This document shows positions 9,785 to 19,351 of a stretch of DNA of 64,000 nucleotides, one piece after another. Each line of letters opens with the position of its first letter. Within the stretch, counting starts at the first letter, position 1. The DNA is from an uncultured Porphyromonadaceae bacterium. GTDB lineage: Bacteria > Bacteroidota > Bacteroidia > Bacteroidales > Muribaculaceae. The position numbers and the translations under genes were made by a program. The stretch is from assembly GCA_900540625.1 (NCBI GenBank), contig UQGP01000001.1, positions 1-64,000 on the forward strand, read 5' to 3'. The notes under the pieces were generated by a model that was not told where the DNA came from, made no database searches, and saw only the letters and a program-made list of their open reading frames with translations.

Positions 9785-11194
9785 ATGAAACACAAATTCA
9801 TAAGCCGCGAAAACAACAGCCGCCTCATCCTCATATATGCAGGATGGGGTATGGATTGGCGCGTCTTTAGACACATACGCAGACACGGCTACGACATACT
9901 CATCGTATGGGATTACCGTCAATTCACATTCAACTGGTCTGTAGTGGCGTCTTACGACGAAATATGCCTCGTGGCCTGGTCCATGGGTGTTTTCGCGGCC
10001 TCGGTGACCATCCACGAGATTTTGCCTCGCATCACCAAGTCCATAGCCGTCGCCGGCACACCGGACCCGATAAGCGACACACTCGGCATTCCCGTCGAAA
10101 TATATCACGGTACAGCCGAGGGACTTAACTCCGGCAACTTGCGCAAATTTCATCGTCGTATGTGTTTGGACGCCGAGCATTACGCCGCTTTTAGAGAAGT
10201 GGCGCCACGACGTGACATCGCTTCGCTGCGCGACGAACTATATGCACTGGAGACGCATACAATATTTCACGCTCCGCAAGTGTGCCGCTGGGACTTGGCT
10301 ATCATCGGTCGTCACGACCGAATATTTCCTCCGGCCAACCAGATGCGTGCATGGCGCGGCAAAGCTCCCACGATAATCACCGAAGACGCCCACCTGCCGG
10401 ATATGCAAGCCGTCATCGACGAGTATATCGTCGATAAGGTCACTATGGCCACTCGCTTTGCCGCAGCCGCCGACACCTACAACGATGCTTCGGCCGAAGT
10501 GCAGCAAAAAATCGCGCAAGCACTTTACAAGATTCTCAAAAGTGCTGCGGGCGTGGATGCTCTATGCGGCGACATCCTCGAAATAGGTTGTGGCACAGGC
10601 GCTCTCACACGCCTATACACCGACGAATGTGCCCCGGCATCGCACATCGAGCTATGGGACATTGCCCATACGAACGCCGCCGCACATTCCGACAAGGCTG
10701 TATCGCGCTGCTGCGATGCCGAAGTGGCCATACGTCGCCGCCAGCCTCGCTCGGCATACTACATTCTCTCGTCCTCTACCATCCAATGGTTCAACTCGCC
10801 CACATCGTTCCTCGAACAATGCGCGCGTGTACTACTCCCGGGCGGATACATTGCTTTCTCTACTTTTGTACGAGGCAACCTTCCCGAATTGCTCGAAACC
10901 TGTCCGCAATTAGACCGACACCTTCCCACGGCTAACGAATGGCGCGATATGCTGCCACCCACTCTTGAGCCTCTGGTGTGTCAGCCCTCGGTGGTCACCA
11001 TAAATATGGACAGCACTCGCGAAGTACTCGAACATCTGCGCCGTACGGGCGTCAACGCGTTGGCACACGGTGCCGATGCCGTAGCTATGGCTCGTCGTAT
11101 ATTGCGGCATTATCCGCGTCACGATGACGGGTCCTGCACCCTCACCTATTATCCCCTGATTATAGTTGCACGCAAAATCGACCCTATTCCTTGA
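9785..11194 (+). CDS. Fused BioG (pimeloyl-ACP methyl esterase) - BioC (malonyl-ACP O-methyltransferase)
   Basis: The 469-residue protein joins two steps of pimelate synthesis for biotin. Residues 1-~215 are a BioG/DUF452 alpha/beta hydrolase: LIYAGWGMD, nucleophile elbow AWSMG (S66), an acid in IGRHDRIFPP and a histidine in TEDAHLPDM. Residues ~218-469 are a BioC-type SAM methyltransferase (RFAAAADTYNDAS, then ILEIGCGTGALT). BioC methylates malonyl-ACP to disguise it for fatty-acid elongation, and BioG removes the methyl at the pimeloyl stage. The fusion is known in Bacteroidetes. bioD lies about 8 kb away at 19352. Confidence 0.88.
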   Translation: MKHKFISRENNSRLILIYAGWGMDWRVFRHIRRHGYDILIVWDYRQFTFNWSVVASYDEICLVAWSMGVFAASVTIHEILPRITKSIAVAGTPDPISDTLGIPVEIYHGTAEGLNSGNLRKFHRRMCLDAEHYAAFREVAPRRDIASLRDELYALETHTIFHAPQVCRWDLAIIGRHDRIFPPANQMRAWRGKAPTIITEDAHLPDMQAVIDEYIVDKVTMATRFAAAADTYNDASAEVQQKIAQALYKILKSAAGVDALCGDILEIGCGTGALTRLYTDECAPASHIELWDIAHTNAAAHSDKAVSRCCDAEVAIRRRQPRSAYYILSSSTIQWFNSPTSFLEQCARVLLPGGYIAFSTFVRGNLPELLETCPQLDRHLPTANEWRDMLPPTLEPLVCQPSVVTINMDSTREVLEHLRRTGVNALAHGADAVAMARRILRHYPRHDDGSCTLTYYPLIIVARKIDPIP

Positions 11195-11267
11195 TAGGGC
11201 TATGACTTCGGAATTTCAGGGACTATTGTGGCCTTTAGCCTCTAAGAACGACAGCCTCTCCATGCCG

Positions 11268-12530
11268 TTATACCAACGCCAACGAATTCATTCCTGACGC
11301 CAAGGCCGCAGCAGCCTCTTTGATGTCGTCCGGCGTAAGCGTGTCCATCAATGCAGCCAGTTCGGCACGAGTCATAGGTCGCGGAGTGCCGCCCTGCGAC
11401 TCGTCATGGTGTATCATTGCACGCGCTATTGCAATTATGCGCTCCGAAGTATTATCATCTGCCAACAGTATCTGCCCCAAGTACTGACGACGAGCGCCGT
11501 CAAAGGCACGTGCCGTCATGGGTGTAGACGCCGCCGTCTCTATGGTGCGGCGCACTATGTCGTGGCAACGACGACGATCTTCGTGATCGCACCCGAAGTA
11601 TACCGTAAACATCGAGCTGTCACGGAAATGCGTGGTGGAAGCCTCTACACTATACACCAGTCCGCGGCGTTCGCGCAACAGTACATTCAGCCTCGAATTC
11701 ATACCGGGGCCGCCCAAAATATTGGCCAATAAGGCCATAGACACTTTGCCTCGGCGATTGCACAAAGGCAAGGCACATCCGGCCACCACATGGGCTTGAT
11801 GACTGTCTATGGTGCGAACTTCATCACGCGTCGGTGCATCGAAATCGGGCAATGTCACCGGGGCTGAGGGCGCTTGCAGGTCCGAATTAGTAGGCATAGC
11901 AGCACACAATCGCGCAGCCAAGCGCACAAAAGCGTCCGCCGTGTCCGGACCGGCATAAAAGAGTGCCATGTGCGGCACCGTGTAATGACGCGCCAGCCAT
12001 CGCCGACAATCAGCGCTACATAGCGACCCTACCCCGCTTTCCGTACCCAGAATATTGTGCCCCAGCGGAGTACCGGCATATATCATATCTTCGAAGTCAT
12101 CGAAAACGGCATCTGCCGGGACGTCCAGATATGAAGCAATTTCGTCGCGAACCACCTCGCGCTCGCGCTCAAGTTCGACATCAGGGAATTGTGAAGCCGT
12201 CAGCAGGTCTACAAGCAGCTCCAAAGCTCGACGCGTATTGCCGTGAGGGAAAGCGGAATACACGACCGTGTCTTCCTTGGTGGTGAAGGCGTTCAACTCG
12301 CCGCCCACGGCTTCCATACGATTGATGATATGCCACGAACGACGGCGACGTGTTCCCTTGAATATAGTATGTTCAACAAAATGCGCCAACCCACCCTCAC
12401 CGGCGGTGAGGTCCTCGTCACGACTACCGGCATTGACGGCAAAGCCGCAATGTCCCACGGCGCTACCTTCAAGATGCAGATGCACTATGCGCAGTCCGTT
12501 ATCGAGGGTATGGTATGTAGGTTCGACCAT
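11268..12530 (-). CDS. M16 family zinc metallopeptidase (pitrilysin/processing-peptidase-like)
   Basis: A 420-residue single-chain M16 protease of the mitochondrial processing-peptidase/PqqF-like type. The inverted zinc motif HFVEH is at residues 50-54, and the third ligand E130 lies in VVRDEI, the usual ~76 residues downstream. A second M16 C-terminal domain follows (residues ~210-400, including MALLANILGGPGMNSRLN). No signal peptide is apparent. It is convergent with bioG-bioC and upstream of nothing obvious functionally. Confidence 0.88.
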   Translation of the reverse strand: MVEPTYHTLDNGLRIVHLHLEGSAVGHCGFAVNAGSRDEDLTAGEGGLAHFVEHTIFKGTRRRRSWHIINRMEAVGGELNAFTTKEDTVVYSAFPHGNTRRALELLVDLLTASQFPDVELEREREVVRDEIASYLDVPADAVFDDFEDMIYAGTPLGHNILGTESGVGSLCSADCRRWLARHYTVPHMALFYAGPDTADAFVRLAARLCAAMPTNSDLQAPSAPVTLPDFDAPTRDEVRTIDSHQAHVVAGCALPLCNRRGKVSMALLANILGGPGMNSRLNVLLRERRGLVYSVEASTTHFRDSSMFTVYFGCDHEDRRRCHDIVRRTIETAASTPMTARAFDGARRQYLGQILLADDNTSERIIAIARAMIHHDESQGGTPRPMTRAELAALMDTLTPDDIKEAAAALASGMNSLALV

Positions 12531-12622
12531 GATTTTCTGTAAATTATCGTAATGTTAGAGGCGATGAACCATAATCCTTGTGAGCGAACTTATTGACCGT
12601 TATAATCTTAAAGCCCATAAGG

Positions 12623-14224
12623 TTATGCGTTCTCCTCGTTCGGGTCCTTCCAATCGCCACAATCTTTAATGAGCTGTATCAGCGCTTGTACGGCATCGGC
12701 TTGCGGGATATTACGGCGGACGCACTCGCGGCGACGATACAGCGACACGTGTCCGGCGGCAGCGCCGACATATCCGTAATCGGCATCGGCCATTTCGCCC
12801 GGGCCATTGACCACGCAACCCATGACGGCAATTTTGAGTCCGGTCAGGTGTGATGTGGCTCGGCGTACATTCTCCAAGGTGTCGCGCAAATCAAAGAGTG
12901 TACGTCCGCATCCGGGACATGCAATGTACTCGGTGCGCGTGATGCGACGTCGACACGCCTGCATCACCGACAACAGCAACCGCGAGAGTTCTGCATCACT
13001 TGCTCCCGGAGCAGTCACCTGTATACCGGCCAATAGCGGCAGCGGATTGAGCAACAGCGCTCCCAGGTCGGCAGCCACAGCCAAAACCAAAGCAGTACCG
13101 CGCAACGACATCGAGTAGGTAAGACGGGCCATTACCGGCTCTCTATTACCCTTGTCGAGGTATTCGGCCAAACGACGACGCCATTCTATGGCATCGCAGG
13201 CCGACAGCACCGTCGACGGCGCTGTCTTGGGGTCGTCCACGCCGTGGACATATATATCGCCGGATATGGGCTCGAGTCCGCAAGCGCCGAAATCATACGA
13301 CAATTTGTTCATCGGCATTGCGGCATTGCGGCGCGCTACGGCATCCGTATGTGCCAGAAGTGTATACGCCACCGGAATTTCGCATTCGGGCGGCTCGCTC
13401 AGCGACACTCGTATAGTATCACCGATACCATCGGTAAGCAGTGACCCTATTCCGGCAGCGCTCTTGACGCGTGCATCCTCGCCATCGCCGGCCTCGGTTA
13501 CGCCAAGGTGCAGGGGGAAATCCATACCCTCGGCTTCCATAGCGGCTACCAACAGGCGCACGGTATGCGTCATCACCACCACATTGGATGCCTTGATGCT
13601 GACCACGACATCCTCAAAGTTCGCGGCACGGCAGATGCGCAGATACTCCATAGCGCTCTCGGCCATACCTTCGGGGGTATCGCCATAGCGCGACATAATG
13701 CGGTCCGAAAGCGACCCGTGATTGACGCCCAGACGCAAGGCCACCTTGCGTTCGCGACACAACGCCAGCAGCGGGCGCAACCGCTCGGCTATACGTTCCT
13801 GCTCGGCCGCATATTCCTCATCGGTATACTCCAATTTGACAAAAGTGCGTCCCGGGTCGGCAAAATTACCGGGATTGATGCGTACCTTCTCGACATGCTT
13901 GGCCGCCTCGAAAGCCGCATTGGGATTGAAGTGTATGTCCGCACACAACGGCACATGGCACCCTACCGCGTCCAAACGTTGGCGAATATCGCCCAAGGCA
14001 TCAGCATGATGAGCGGTCTGCGCTGTCAGGCGTACCAATCGGGCGCCGGCGCGTACCAAGCGTAATACCTGTGCCGTACTGGCCTCGATATCCAGCGTGG
14101 GCGTGTCTGTCATCGTTTGCACCAGCACCGGGTAATTGCCACCCATCGCTGTACCGCCGGCGCCTATGTTCACCTTATGAGTGGAACAGCGACGGTAATA
14201 TATCGGCTGTATATTGCTGGTCAT
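12623..14224 (-). CDS. ispG: 4-hydroxy-3-methylbut-2-en-1-yl diphosphate synthase (MEP pathway)
   Basis: A 533-residue IspG (GcpE), which reductively opens 2-C-methylerythritol cyclodiphosphate to HMBPP using a [4Fe-4S] cluster. The N-terminal TIM barrel is clear (VNIGAGGTAMGGNYPVLVQ, LVRLTAQT). The cluster cysteines appear in CPGCGRTLFDL and MGCVVNGPGE near the C-terminus. Bacteroidetes and plants carry an insert between barrel and cluster domains. Here the insert seems shorter than in the ~600-residue homologues I know. It directly precedes purE's stop in gene order, with 1 bp between the two (14225). Confidence 0.93.
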   Translation of the reverse strand: MTSNIQPIYYRRCSTHKVNIGAGGTAMGGNYPVLVQTMTDTPTLDIEASTAQVLRLVRAGARLVRLTAQTAHHADALGDIRQRLDAVGCHVPLCADIHFNPNAAFEAAKHVEKVRINPGNFADPGRTFVKLEYTDEEYAAEQERIAERLRPLLALCRERKVALRLGVNHGSLSDRIMSRYGDTPEGMAESAMEYLRICRAANFEDVVVSIKASNVVVMTHTVRLLVAAMEAEGMDFPLHLGVTEAGDGEDARVKSAAGIGSLLTDGIGDTIRVSLSEPPECEIPVAYTLLAHTDAVARRNAAMPMNKLSYDFGACGLEPISGDIYVHGVDDPKTAPSTVLSACDAIEWRRRLAEYLDKGNREPVMARLTYSMSLRGTALVLAVAADLGALLLNPLPLLAGIQVTAPGASDAELSRLLLSVMQACRRRITRTEYIACPGCGRTLFDLRDTLENVRRATSHLTGLKIAVMGCVVNGPGEMADADYGYVGAAAGHVSLYRRRECVRRNIPQADAVQALIQLIKDCGDWKDPNEENA

Positions 14225-14225
14225 A

Positions 14226-14735
14226 TCAATTAGTCTTGTATTTGTACGTATTTATAGCGGCCAAATCGGCACTGGCCTTGACGATTTTCTGTGCCAGCGA
14301 ACTGCGCCATTGGTCCAGCCGAGCGGCGATTTCCGCATCAGACAGCGCCAGAATTTGCGTGGCCAAAATAGCGGCATTCTGTGCTCCGTCTATTCCGACG
14401 GTGGCGACAGGTATGCCCGGCGGCATTTGCACTATCGACAATAAGGCATCGCGACCTTCCAAACTCGAACGTATAGGCACACCGATGACCGGGACGGGGG
14501 TGAGTGCCGCAATTACACCGGGTAAGGCAGCGGCCATACCGGCCGCGGCGATGATGACCTTAATACCACGGGAGCGCGCCTCCGAGGCAAACTTCTCCAC
14601 TTGATGCGGTGTGCGGTGGGCACTCAGGGCGTGCATCTCGAAGGGTATGCACATGCTGTCAAGGAAGGCGGCAGCCTTGCTGACTACGGGAAGGTCACTG
14701 GTGCTTCCCATGATAATACTGATAAGCGGTTGCAT
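14226..14735 (-). CDS. purE: 5-(carboxyamino)imidazole ribonucleotide mutase
   Basis: A 169-residue class I PurE, the mutase converting N5-CAIR to CAIR in purine synthesis. Visible motifs are IIMGSTSDLPV at the N-terminus, ALSAHRTPHQV (the catalytic histidine region) and IIAAAGMAAALPGVIA. Length fits the family. It is transcribed ahead of ispG on the same strand with essentially no gap, a pairing seen in other Bacteroidales. Confidence 0.94.
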   Translation of the reverse strand: MQPLISIIMGSTSDLPVVSKAAAFLDSMCIPFEMHALSAHRTPHQVEKFASEARSRGIKVIIAAAGMAAALPGVIAALTPVPVIGVPIRSSLEGRDALLSIVQMPPGIPVATVGIDGAQNAAILATQILALSDAEIAARLDQWRSSLAQKIVKASADLAAINTYKYKTN

Positions 14736-14755
14736 AATTGCACTTTATGTGGTTA

Positions 14756-15481
14756 TCAAATAGGATATGTCACTACAACATCGGGGGCGGGTATGCCCAG
14801 CATAATATAGGTAACTACAGCGCCCAGCACCCATCCGGCCAACACCTGTAAGGTGTCATGCGCTCCGAGGATGACGCGAGCCGTACCGACAATACCGGCG
14901 ATAATCACCATCCCCGTGACCCACGGCATGGGGTCGATGTCGGTCAGTCCGGACACGACAAGCCATATAACCATACCCAAAACGCCGCCTATGGCAGTGG
15001 CGTGGCCGCTGATTTTCCACCATCGAGATATGACGAGGCATATCATTGCCACGACAAAGGCTGCGGCGAAAAACATAATCATCCACCACGGTGCACTTAT
15101 ACGCCATACGTACAATCCCGCAGCCACATAGCACAACGAAATCAATAATGTAGGCAGCGTACGCTGACGCCTATCGCTAATGTCTACGTCGGTGATGCGT
15201 CCCAGACGCAGAAGCGTCAACAGCATCGCCATAGGTATACCTCCGGTAATAAAAAGTACGAGCATGCACGCCATAAAGCGGACATTCTCGGGAGTGGTAT
15301 TCAGCGGCGTAATCCACATGGCCACAGCCACAGCGTATGTCGGAATAAGCAACGGCGAAAATATCGCCGAGACATAACGTGCGGCACGCCACAGGGAGTG
15401 CGGCACGCCGATAGTATTGGCTATCTCGTCATGGCCGGGAGTCGAAGCCTGCTCTTGATTGGGTGTCGATGTCTGTTCCAT
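14756..15481 (-). CDS. PAP2-superfamily-like integral membrane protein
   Basis: A 241-residue protein with about six hydrophobic helices. The segment KISGHATAIGGVLG resembles the PAP2 PSGH motif and GTARVILGAHDTLQVLAGWVLG resembles the SRxxxxxHxxxD motif. The final acidic residue is Q rather than D, a change that also occurs in other Bacteroidetes PAP2-like proteins as I recall, so phosphatase activity is uncertain. If active it would dephosphorylate lipid phosphates at the inner membrane. It lies 20 bp upstream of purE on the same strand. Confidence 0.65.
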   Translation of the reverse strand: MEQTSTPNQEQASTPGHDEIANTIGVPHSLWRAARYVSAIFSPLLIPTYAVAVAMWITPLNTTPENVRFMACMLVLFITGGIPMAMLLTLLRLGRITDVDISDRRQRTLPTLLISLCYVAAGLYVWRISAPWWMIMFFAAAFVVAMICLVISRWWKISGHATAIGGVLGMVIWLVVSGLTDIDPMPWVTGMVIIAGIVGTARVILGAHDTLQVLAGWVLGAVVTYIMLGIPAPDVVVTYPI

Positions 15482-15567
15482 TATATGTTGTATGTCAGAT
15501 TTTTCGATATATTAATTCTATATATATTGTACGCATGTGCGTACACCCACGCAGGCGCCTGAACACG

Positions 15568-17076
15568 TCACGGCTTCTTGCGCAACCGAGCCACCGGAAT
15601 ATCCAGACGCTCGCGATATTTGGCCACCGTGCGACGTGCTATAGGTGCTCCGCGCTCGGCCATAAGCTCGCAAATACGACGGTCGCTCAACGGCGCTTTA
15701 GGGTCTTCGCCCGAGATAATCGAGCGCATAGTTTCCAATATCTGTATCGTGGAGGTGTCCGAATCCTCGATGGGTCGCTCATTGAAGAACATCTTCAGCG
15801 GCCATACGCCACGTGCCGTGGCCACGTATTTGCCTGCACACGCGCGCGAAATTACGCTGAGGTCCATGCCCGTGATACCGCCTATATCCTTAAGTATCAT
15901 AGGCCGTATCAGGCGTTCTTCGCCACCGGCGGCGAAGAAAGGCTGTTGCAGCGACACGATGGTGCGCATCACTCGCAGCAACGTGTCGTTACGGCGTTGT
16001 ACCATCGAGATAAAGGTGTTGGCATCTTCCACCTTATGGCGTACGAATAACGCCGCATCGCGACGTCGCGCATCGGCACGCGACATCTTGGGCGCATCGG
16101 CAGGAGCCGTCGGTACAGACGCCACAAAAGACTGCTCCAAAGCCAAAGCCGGCAGCCGCTGATTGAGCGAAACGCTGAAACGACCGCTACCGAGGTATTC
16201 GACGGTGAAATCGGGCGTAATATGCTCCAAACGATCATCCGGCGCCTCGCCGGCATTAGTACCTCCGGGCTTGGGGTCAAGGCCTCGTATGACCTCTATT
16301 GCTCGGCGCAAGTCTTCATCGCTTACGTGCAATCGTGCTTTCAGTCGGTCGTAATGCTTGTGCGTGAGCAGGTCGAAATGCTTGTCTACAATCTCGGTAG
16401 CGACGCGCAGGTCAAATGTCTTGGGCGCACGTCGCCGCAACTGCAGCAATAGGCAGTCGCGCAAATCCGTAGCGGCAATACCTGCCGGATCCAACGACCG
16501 CACTACATCAAACGCACGCTGCATATCCGCCTCCGGCACCTCCACGCCCTCGGCTATCGCAATATCCGATGCTATAGCGCTGAGCGAGCGCGACATACGT
16601 CCGTTGGTATCTATATTACCAATAATATATGTAGCGGCAAGGCGCACCTTATCATCAAGCGTATACTCGGCCAATTGAGCCAAAAGCGAATCAGCCTGAC
16701 TGGCCACGTCCGCATTGGATTCCATAGGAAATGATGACGACGAATCACCGCCTCCCGAGCGAGCGCGATAAGGCGTCTCAGGTGCATCAAAAGGCACATC
16801 CTCGTCCGAGCCATAGTCGGCACGTTGCATCTCTTCGGCAGTCTCGCTCGAGCCGCCTTCGCCGCCCGAATCCTCACCTTCGGGGACATCATCGTGCCCC
16901 TCGGCACTTTCGTCCGGGTCTCCGGCCGCCAATGCGGGATTATCGTCAACCTCGCGACGCACCTTCTCCTCAATCTCGGGAGCGGTCATCTCAAGCATTC
17001 TTACATACTGCACCTGCTGCGGCGTCAACCGCTGCGTCATCGTCTGTTCCTGCTCAAGGTGTTGCTTTTCCTTCAT
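15568..17076 (-). CDS. rpoN: RNA polymerase sigma-54 factor
   Basis: A 502-residue sigma-54. The N-terminal activator-interacting region is glutamine/leucine-rich (LEQEQTMTQRLTPQQVQYVRMLEM). A strongly acidic linker follows (about residues 45-90). The core-binding and HTH regions come next, and the RpoN box ARRTVAKYRE lies at residues 480-489 near the C-terminus. It directs transcription from -24/-12 promoters when helped by enhancer-binding ATPases, none of which is encoded nearby. A minus-strand -7 box TACTTTTG lies at 17101-17108. Confidence 0.95.
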   Translation of the reverse strand: MKEKQHLEQEQTMTQRLTPQQVQYVRMLEMTAPEIEEKVRREVDDNPALAAGDPDESAEGHDDVPEGEDSGGEGGSSETAEEMQRADYGSDEDVPFDAPETPYRARSGGGDSSSSFPMESNADVASQADSLLAQLAEYTLDDKVRLAATYIIGNIDTNGRMSRSLSAIASDIAIAEGVEVPEADMQRAFDVVRSLDPAGIAATDLRDCLLLQLRRRAPKTFDLRVATEIVDKHFDLLTHKHYDRLKARLHVSDEDLRRAIEVIRGLDPKPGGTNAGEAPDDRLEHITPDFTVEYLGSGRFSVSLNQRLPALALEQSFVASVPTAPADAPKMSRADARRRDAALFVRHKVEDANTFISMVQRRNDTLLRVMRTIVSLQQPFFAAGGEERLIRPMILKDIGGITGMDLSVISRACAGKYVATARGVWPLKMFFNERPIEDSDTSTIQILETMRSIISGEDPKAPLSDRRICELMAERGAPIARRTVAKYRERLDIPVARLRKKP

Positions 17077-17235
17077 ATCCGTCGGATAAGTTTTCGCCTA
17101 CAAAAGTACAATTTTTTTTGCTAATCGAGGCAGTACTACATTATTGTATCAGTCCCCCTATATTGAATAGCCAAGCACTGCATAGTTGCAACAATTATTG
17201 ACATATATAGTTTTACGAGACTGTGCAACGCCAAT

Positions 17236-18399
17236 TTAGACATTCGGGATATTGCGTTTTCGCCATTTCTGTATCAGGGCGGACATGTCATCGGGTATCG
17301 GCGACTCGAAAAACATCGGCTGACGTGTCACCGGATGCACAAACCCCAATGTACGGGCATGTAGTGCCTGCCTCGGACAGATTTCCATACAATTGGCGAT
17401 AAAGTGGTTGTACGATGCCGAGCGAAGTCCGCGTAATATTTGGTCGCCGCCATAACGTGCGTCATTGAACAGCGGATGTCCAAGGTGCTTCATGTGCACA
17501 CGTATTTGGTGTGTACGCCCGGTTTCGAGGACACATCGCACCACCGAAACATATCCCAGGTCTTCGAGTGTATGGTAATGGGTGACAGCGTGCTTGCCGT
17601 GTTCGGCATCGGTCACCGCCATCTGTAGACGGTCACGCACATTTCGGCCTATATAGGTATCCACTGTCCCATCGGGCGGCGAAGGCACACCCCAGACCAC
17701 TGCCACGTACTCGCGTCGCGTGGTCTTGGCAAAAAACTGCCGACCGAGATTTGTCTTGGCGTCAGGAGTCTTGGCCACGACCAACAGCCCGGAGGTGTCC
17801 TTGTCGATACGGTGTACAAGGCCCATACGCGGGTCCGAGGCATCGTATCCCAGGATGTTGCGAAAATGCCACGCCAGGGCGTTGACCAGCGTGCCGTCGT
17901 AATTGCCGTGGCCCGGATGCACGACCATACCCGCCGGTTTATTGACCACGAGTACGGTATCATCTTCGTATACGATATCCAGCGGAATATCCTGTGCCAC
18001 AATCTCGAAGGTGTGGCGCGGCCGGTCCATAACAATCTGTACGACATCCAAAGGTTTGATGCGATAATTGGACTTGACGGGACGGCCGTTGACCCATATA
18101 CATCCTGCATCGGCAGCCATCTGAATACGGTTGCGCGAGGCATGTTCCATACGCAGCACCAGAAATTTGTCTATACGCACCAATTGCTGGCCCTTGTCAG
18201 CTACAAAACGGAAATGCTCGTACATTCCGCCGGGCTGCAATCCTTGTGCATTGTCGTGGCCACCGGCTTCGGCTTCGTCGTCCTCGTCGAAGTCTTCGTC
18301 AAGGATATCTTCGTCCTCCGAGTCGGGAGCATCCCCGGCCATATCATCTACCGTCGGGCGAAAGTCATCGCCATTGTCGGCCATCTCAACGTCGGCCAT
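17236..18399 (-). CDS. RluA-family 23S rRNA pseudouridine synthase (RluD-like)
   Basis: A 387-residue enzyme with an S4 RNA-binding domain (about residues 73-120) and an RluA-type catalytic domain containing HRIDKDTSGLLV, where D199 is the expected nucleophile. RluD-type enzymes modify helix 69 of 23S rRNA. The first ~50 residues are an unusual, very acidic Asp/Glu-rich extension absent from typical RluD. A downstream start would remove it, but I see no other ATG before the conserved region except at about residue 59. It follows the PASTA gene with a 3-bp gap. Confidence 0.88.
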   Translation of the reverse strand: MADVEMADNGDDFRPTVDDMAGDAPDSEDEDILDEDFDEDDEAEAGGHDNAQGLQPGGMYEHFRFVADKGQQLVRIDKFLVLRMEHASRNRIQMAADAGCIWVNGRPVKSNYRIKPLDVVQIVMDRPRHTFEIVAQDIPLDIVYEDDTVLVVNKPAGMVVHPGHGNYDGTLVNALAWHFRNILGYDASDPRMGLVHRIDKDTSGLLVVAKTPDAKTNLGRQFFAKTTRREYVAVVWGVPSPPDGTVDTYIGRNVRDRLQMAVTDAEHGKHAVTHYHTLEDLGYVSVVRCVLETGRTHQIRVHMKHLGHPLFNDARYGGDQILRGLRSASYNHFIANCMEICPRQALHARTLGFVHPVTRQPMFFESPIPDDMSALIQKWRKRNIPNV

Positions 18400-18402
18400 A
18401 GG

Positions 18403-19104
18403 TCAATCAAACATCGAGGGTGAGTCGTCCGGTTGCTCGGGTTCTTCCGAGCTTTGAGTGTCGGTACTATCAGCCAATACGGCATTGACAGCATCGTCGA
18501 TGGTCTCGTAGACGGGATTTGCAGCCTTGCCCACTTCCAAAATGATGGTGGCAGTCACCGGAATCTTGTCGCCGAGTTTTATCGGCTTACCGTCCGCCTT
18601 GATGGACAAGACAAGGTCCTCGTAATCGCTGGGTACCAAAATCATGTGTATATTGCGTATGCCGTGCGACTTGAGATAGGATACGGCTTGCTTGCTTGAT
18701 GTATCGGTCAAGGGCACATCCAGCACAAATTGCTGTGGCGAGAAGGACACAATGGTCAGGTAGACTTCACGTCCGGGCTTGACTACGGCTCCGGGCTTCG
18801 GGTAGACATCCACCACCTGACCTGGGCGTTTGCTCAAGTCATAGATGCTGTCGCCGATGACTGTCTCCAAGTCAGCCTCGTCCAGTACCGCCATAGCTTC
18901 GTCGTACGTCAAATCCTTGACATTAGGCACCACCGTTTTGGCGCCGTGATGCGTCCATAGATCTACAAAAAGCAGACCTATATATACCATCACCGGGACG
19001 GCGACAACCATCAGTATTGCGTTGCTCAAAATGGGGTGCTGCTTCCAAAGCCGCTTGGCCAGGCCTTGCACCTTGTTGCTTGGATGCGTGTTTCTGTCTG
19101 TCAT
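18403..19104 (-). CDS. PASTA-domain membrane protein
   Basis: A 233-residue protein with a basic cytoplasmic N-terminus, one transmembrane segment (ILMVVAVPVMVYIGLLFVDL) and PASTA repeats outside the membrane (VVPNVKDLTYDEAMAVLDEADLE, then DVYPKPGAVVKPGREVYLTI, and a second unit). PASTA domains bind peptidoglycan fragments in kinases and PBPs. Here there is no kinase. I chose ATG 19104 because the upstream in-frame ATG (19161) lies inside the promoter -7 box. The order PASTA-RluD is common in Bacteroidales. Confidence 0.85.
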   Translation of the reverse strand: MTDRNTHPSNKVQGLAKRLWKQHPILSNAILMVVAVPVMVYIGLLFVDLWTHHGAKTVVPNVKDLTYDEAMAVLDEADLETVIGDSIYDLSKRPGQVVDVYPKPGAVVKPGREVYLTIVSFSPQQFVLDVPLTDTSSKQAVSYLKSHGIRNIHMILVPSDYEDLVLSIKADGKPIKLGDKIPVTATIILEVGKAANPVYETIDDAVNAVLADSTDTQSSEEPEQPDDSPSMFD

Positions 19105-19158
19105 TGTTCGGATAGTGCTGGGTGTCACGGATGCCGATGAGCACCCGTTTGCATTACA

Positions 19159-19189
19159 CAAAGGTACGAATATATCCTAATACATCAAA
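19159..19189 (-). promoter_or_regulatory. Promoter for the PASTA-rluD operon
   Basis: Read on the minus strand, TTTG (19189-19186), a 19-bp spacer and TACCTTTG (19166-19159) match the Bacteroidetes consensus. This fixes the start codon of the PASTA gene downstream at 19104. Confidence 0.75.
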
Positions 19190-19351
19190 ATCCGATGAAA
19201 ACTGCCGCTATTTTCGGAGCCGCGTATGCCGAGATTTTAGTATTTTTGCACTCGATAAAGGCGCAAATCCATGTGTGCACGCCCGCAACGACGCACAAGC
19301 ACACGGATACGCGCACGTACATCTTGAATAACTATACGCATCTTTCACACT

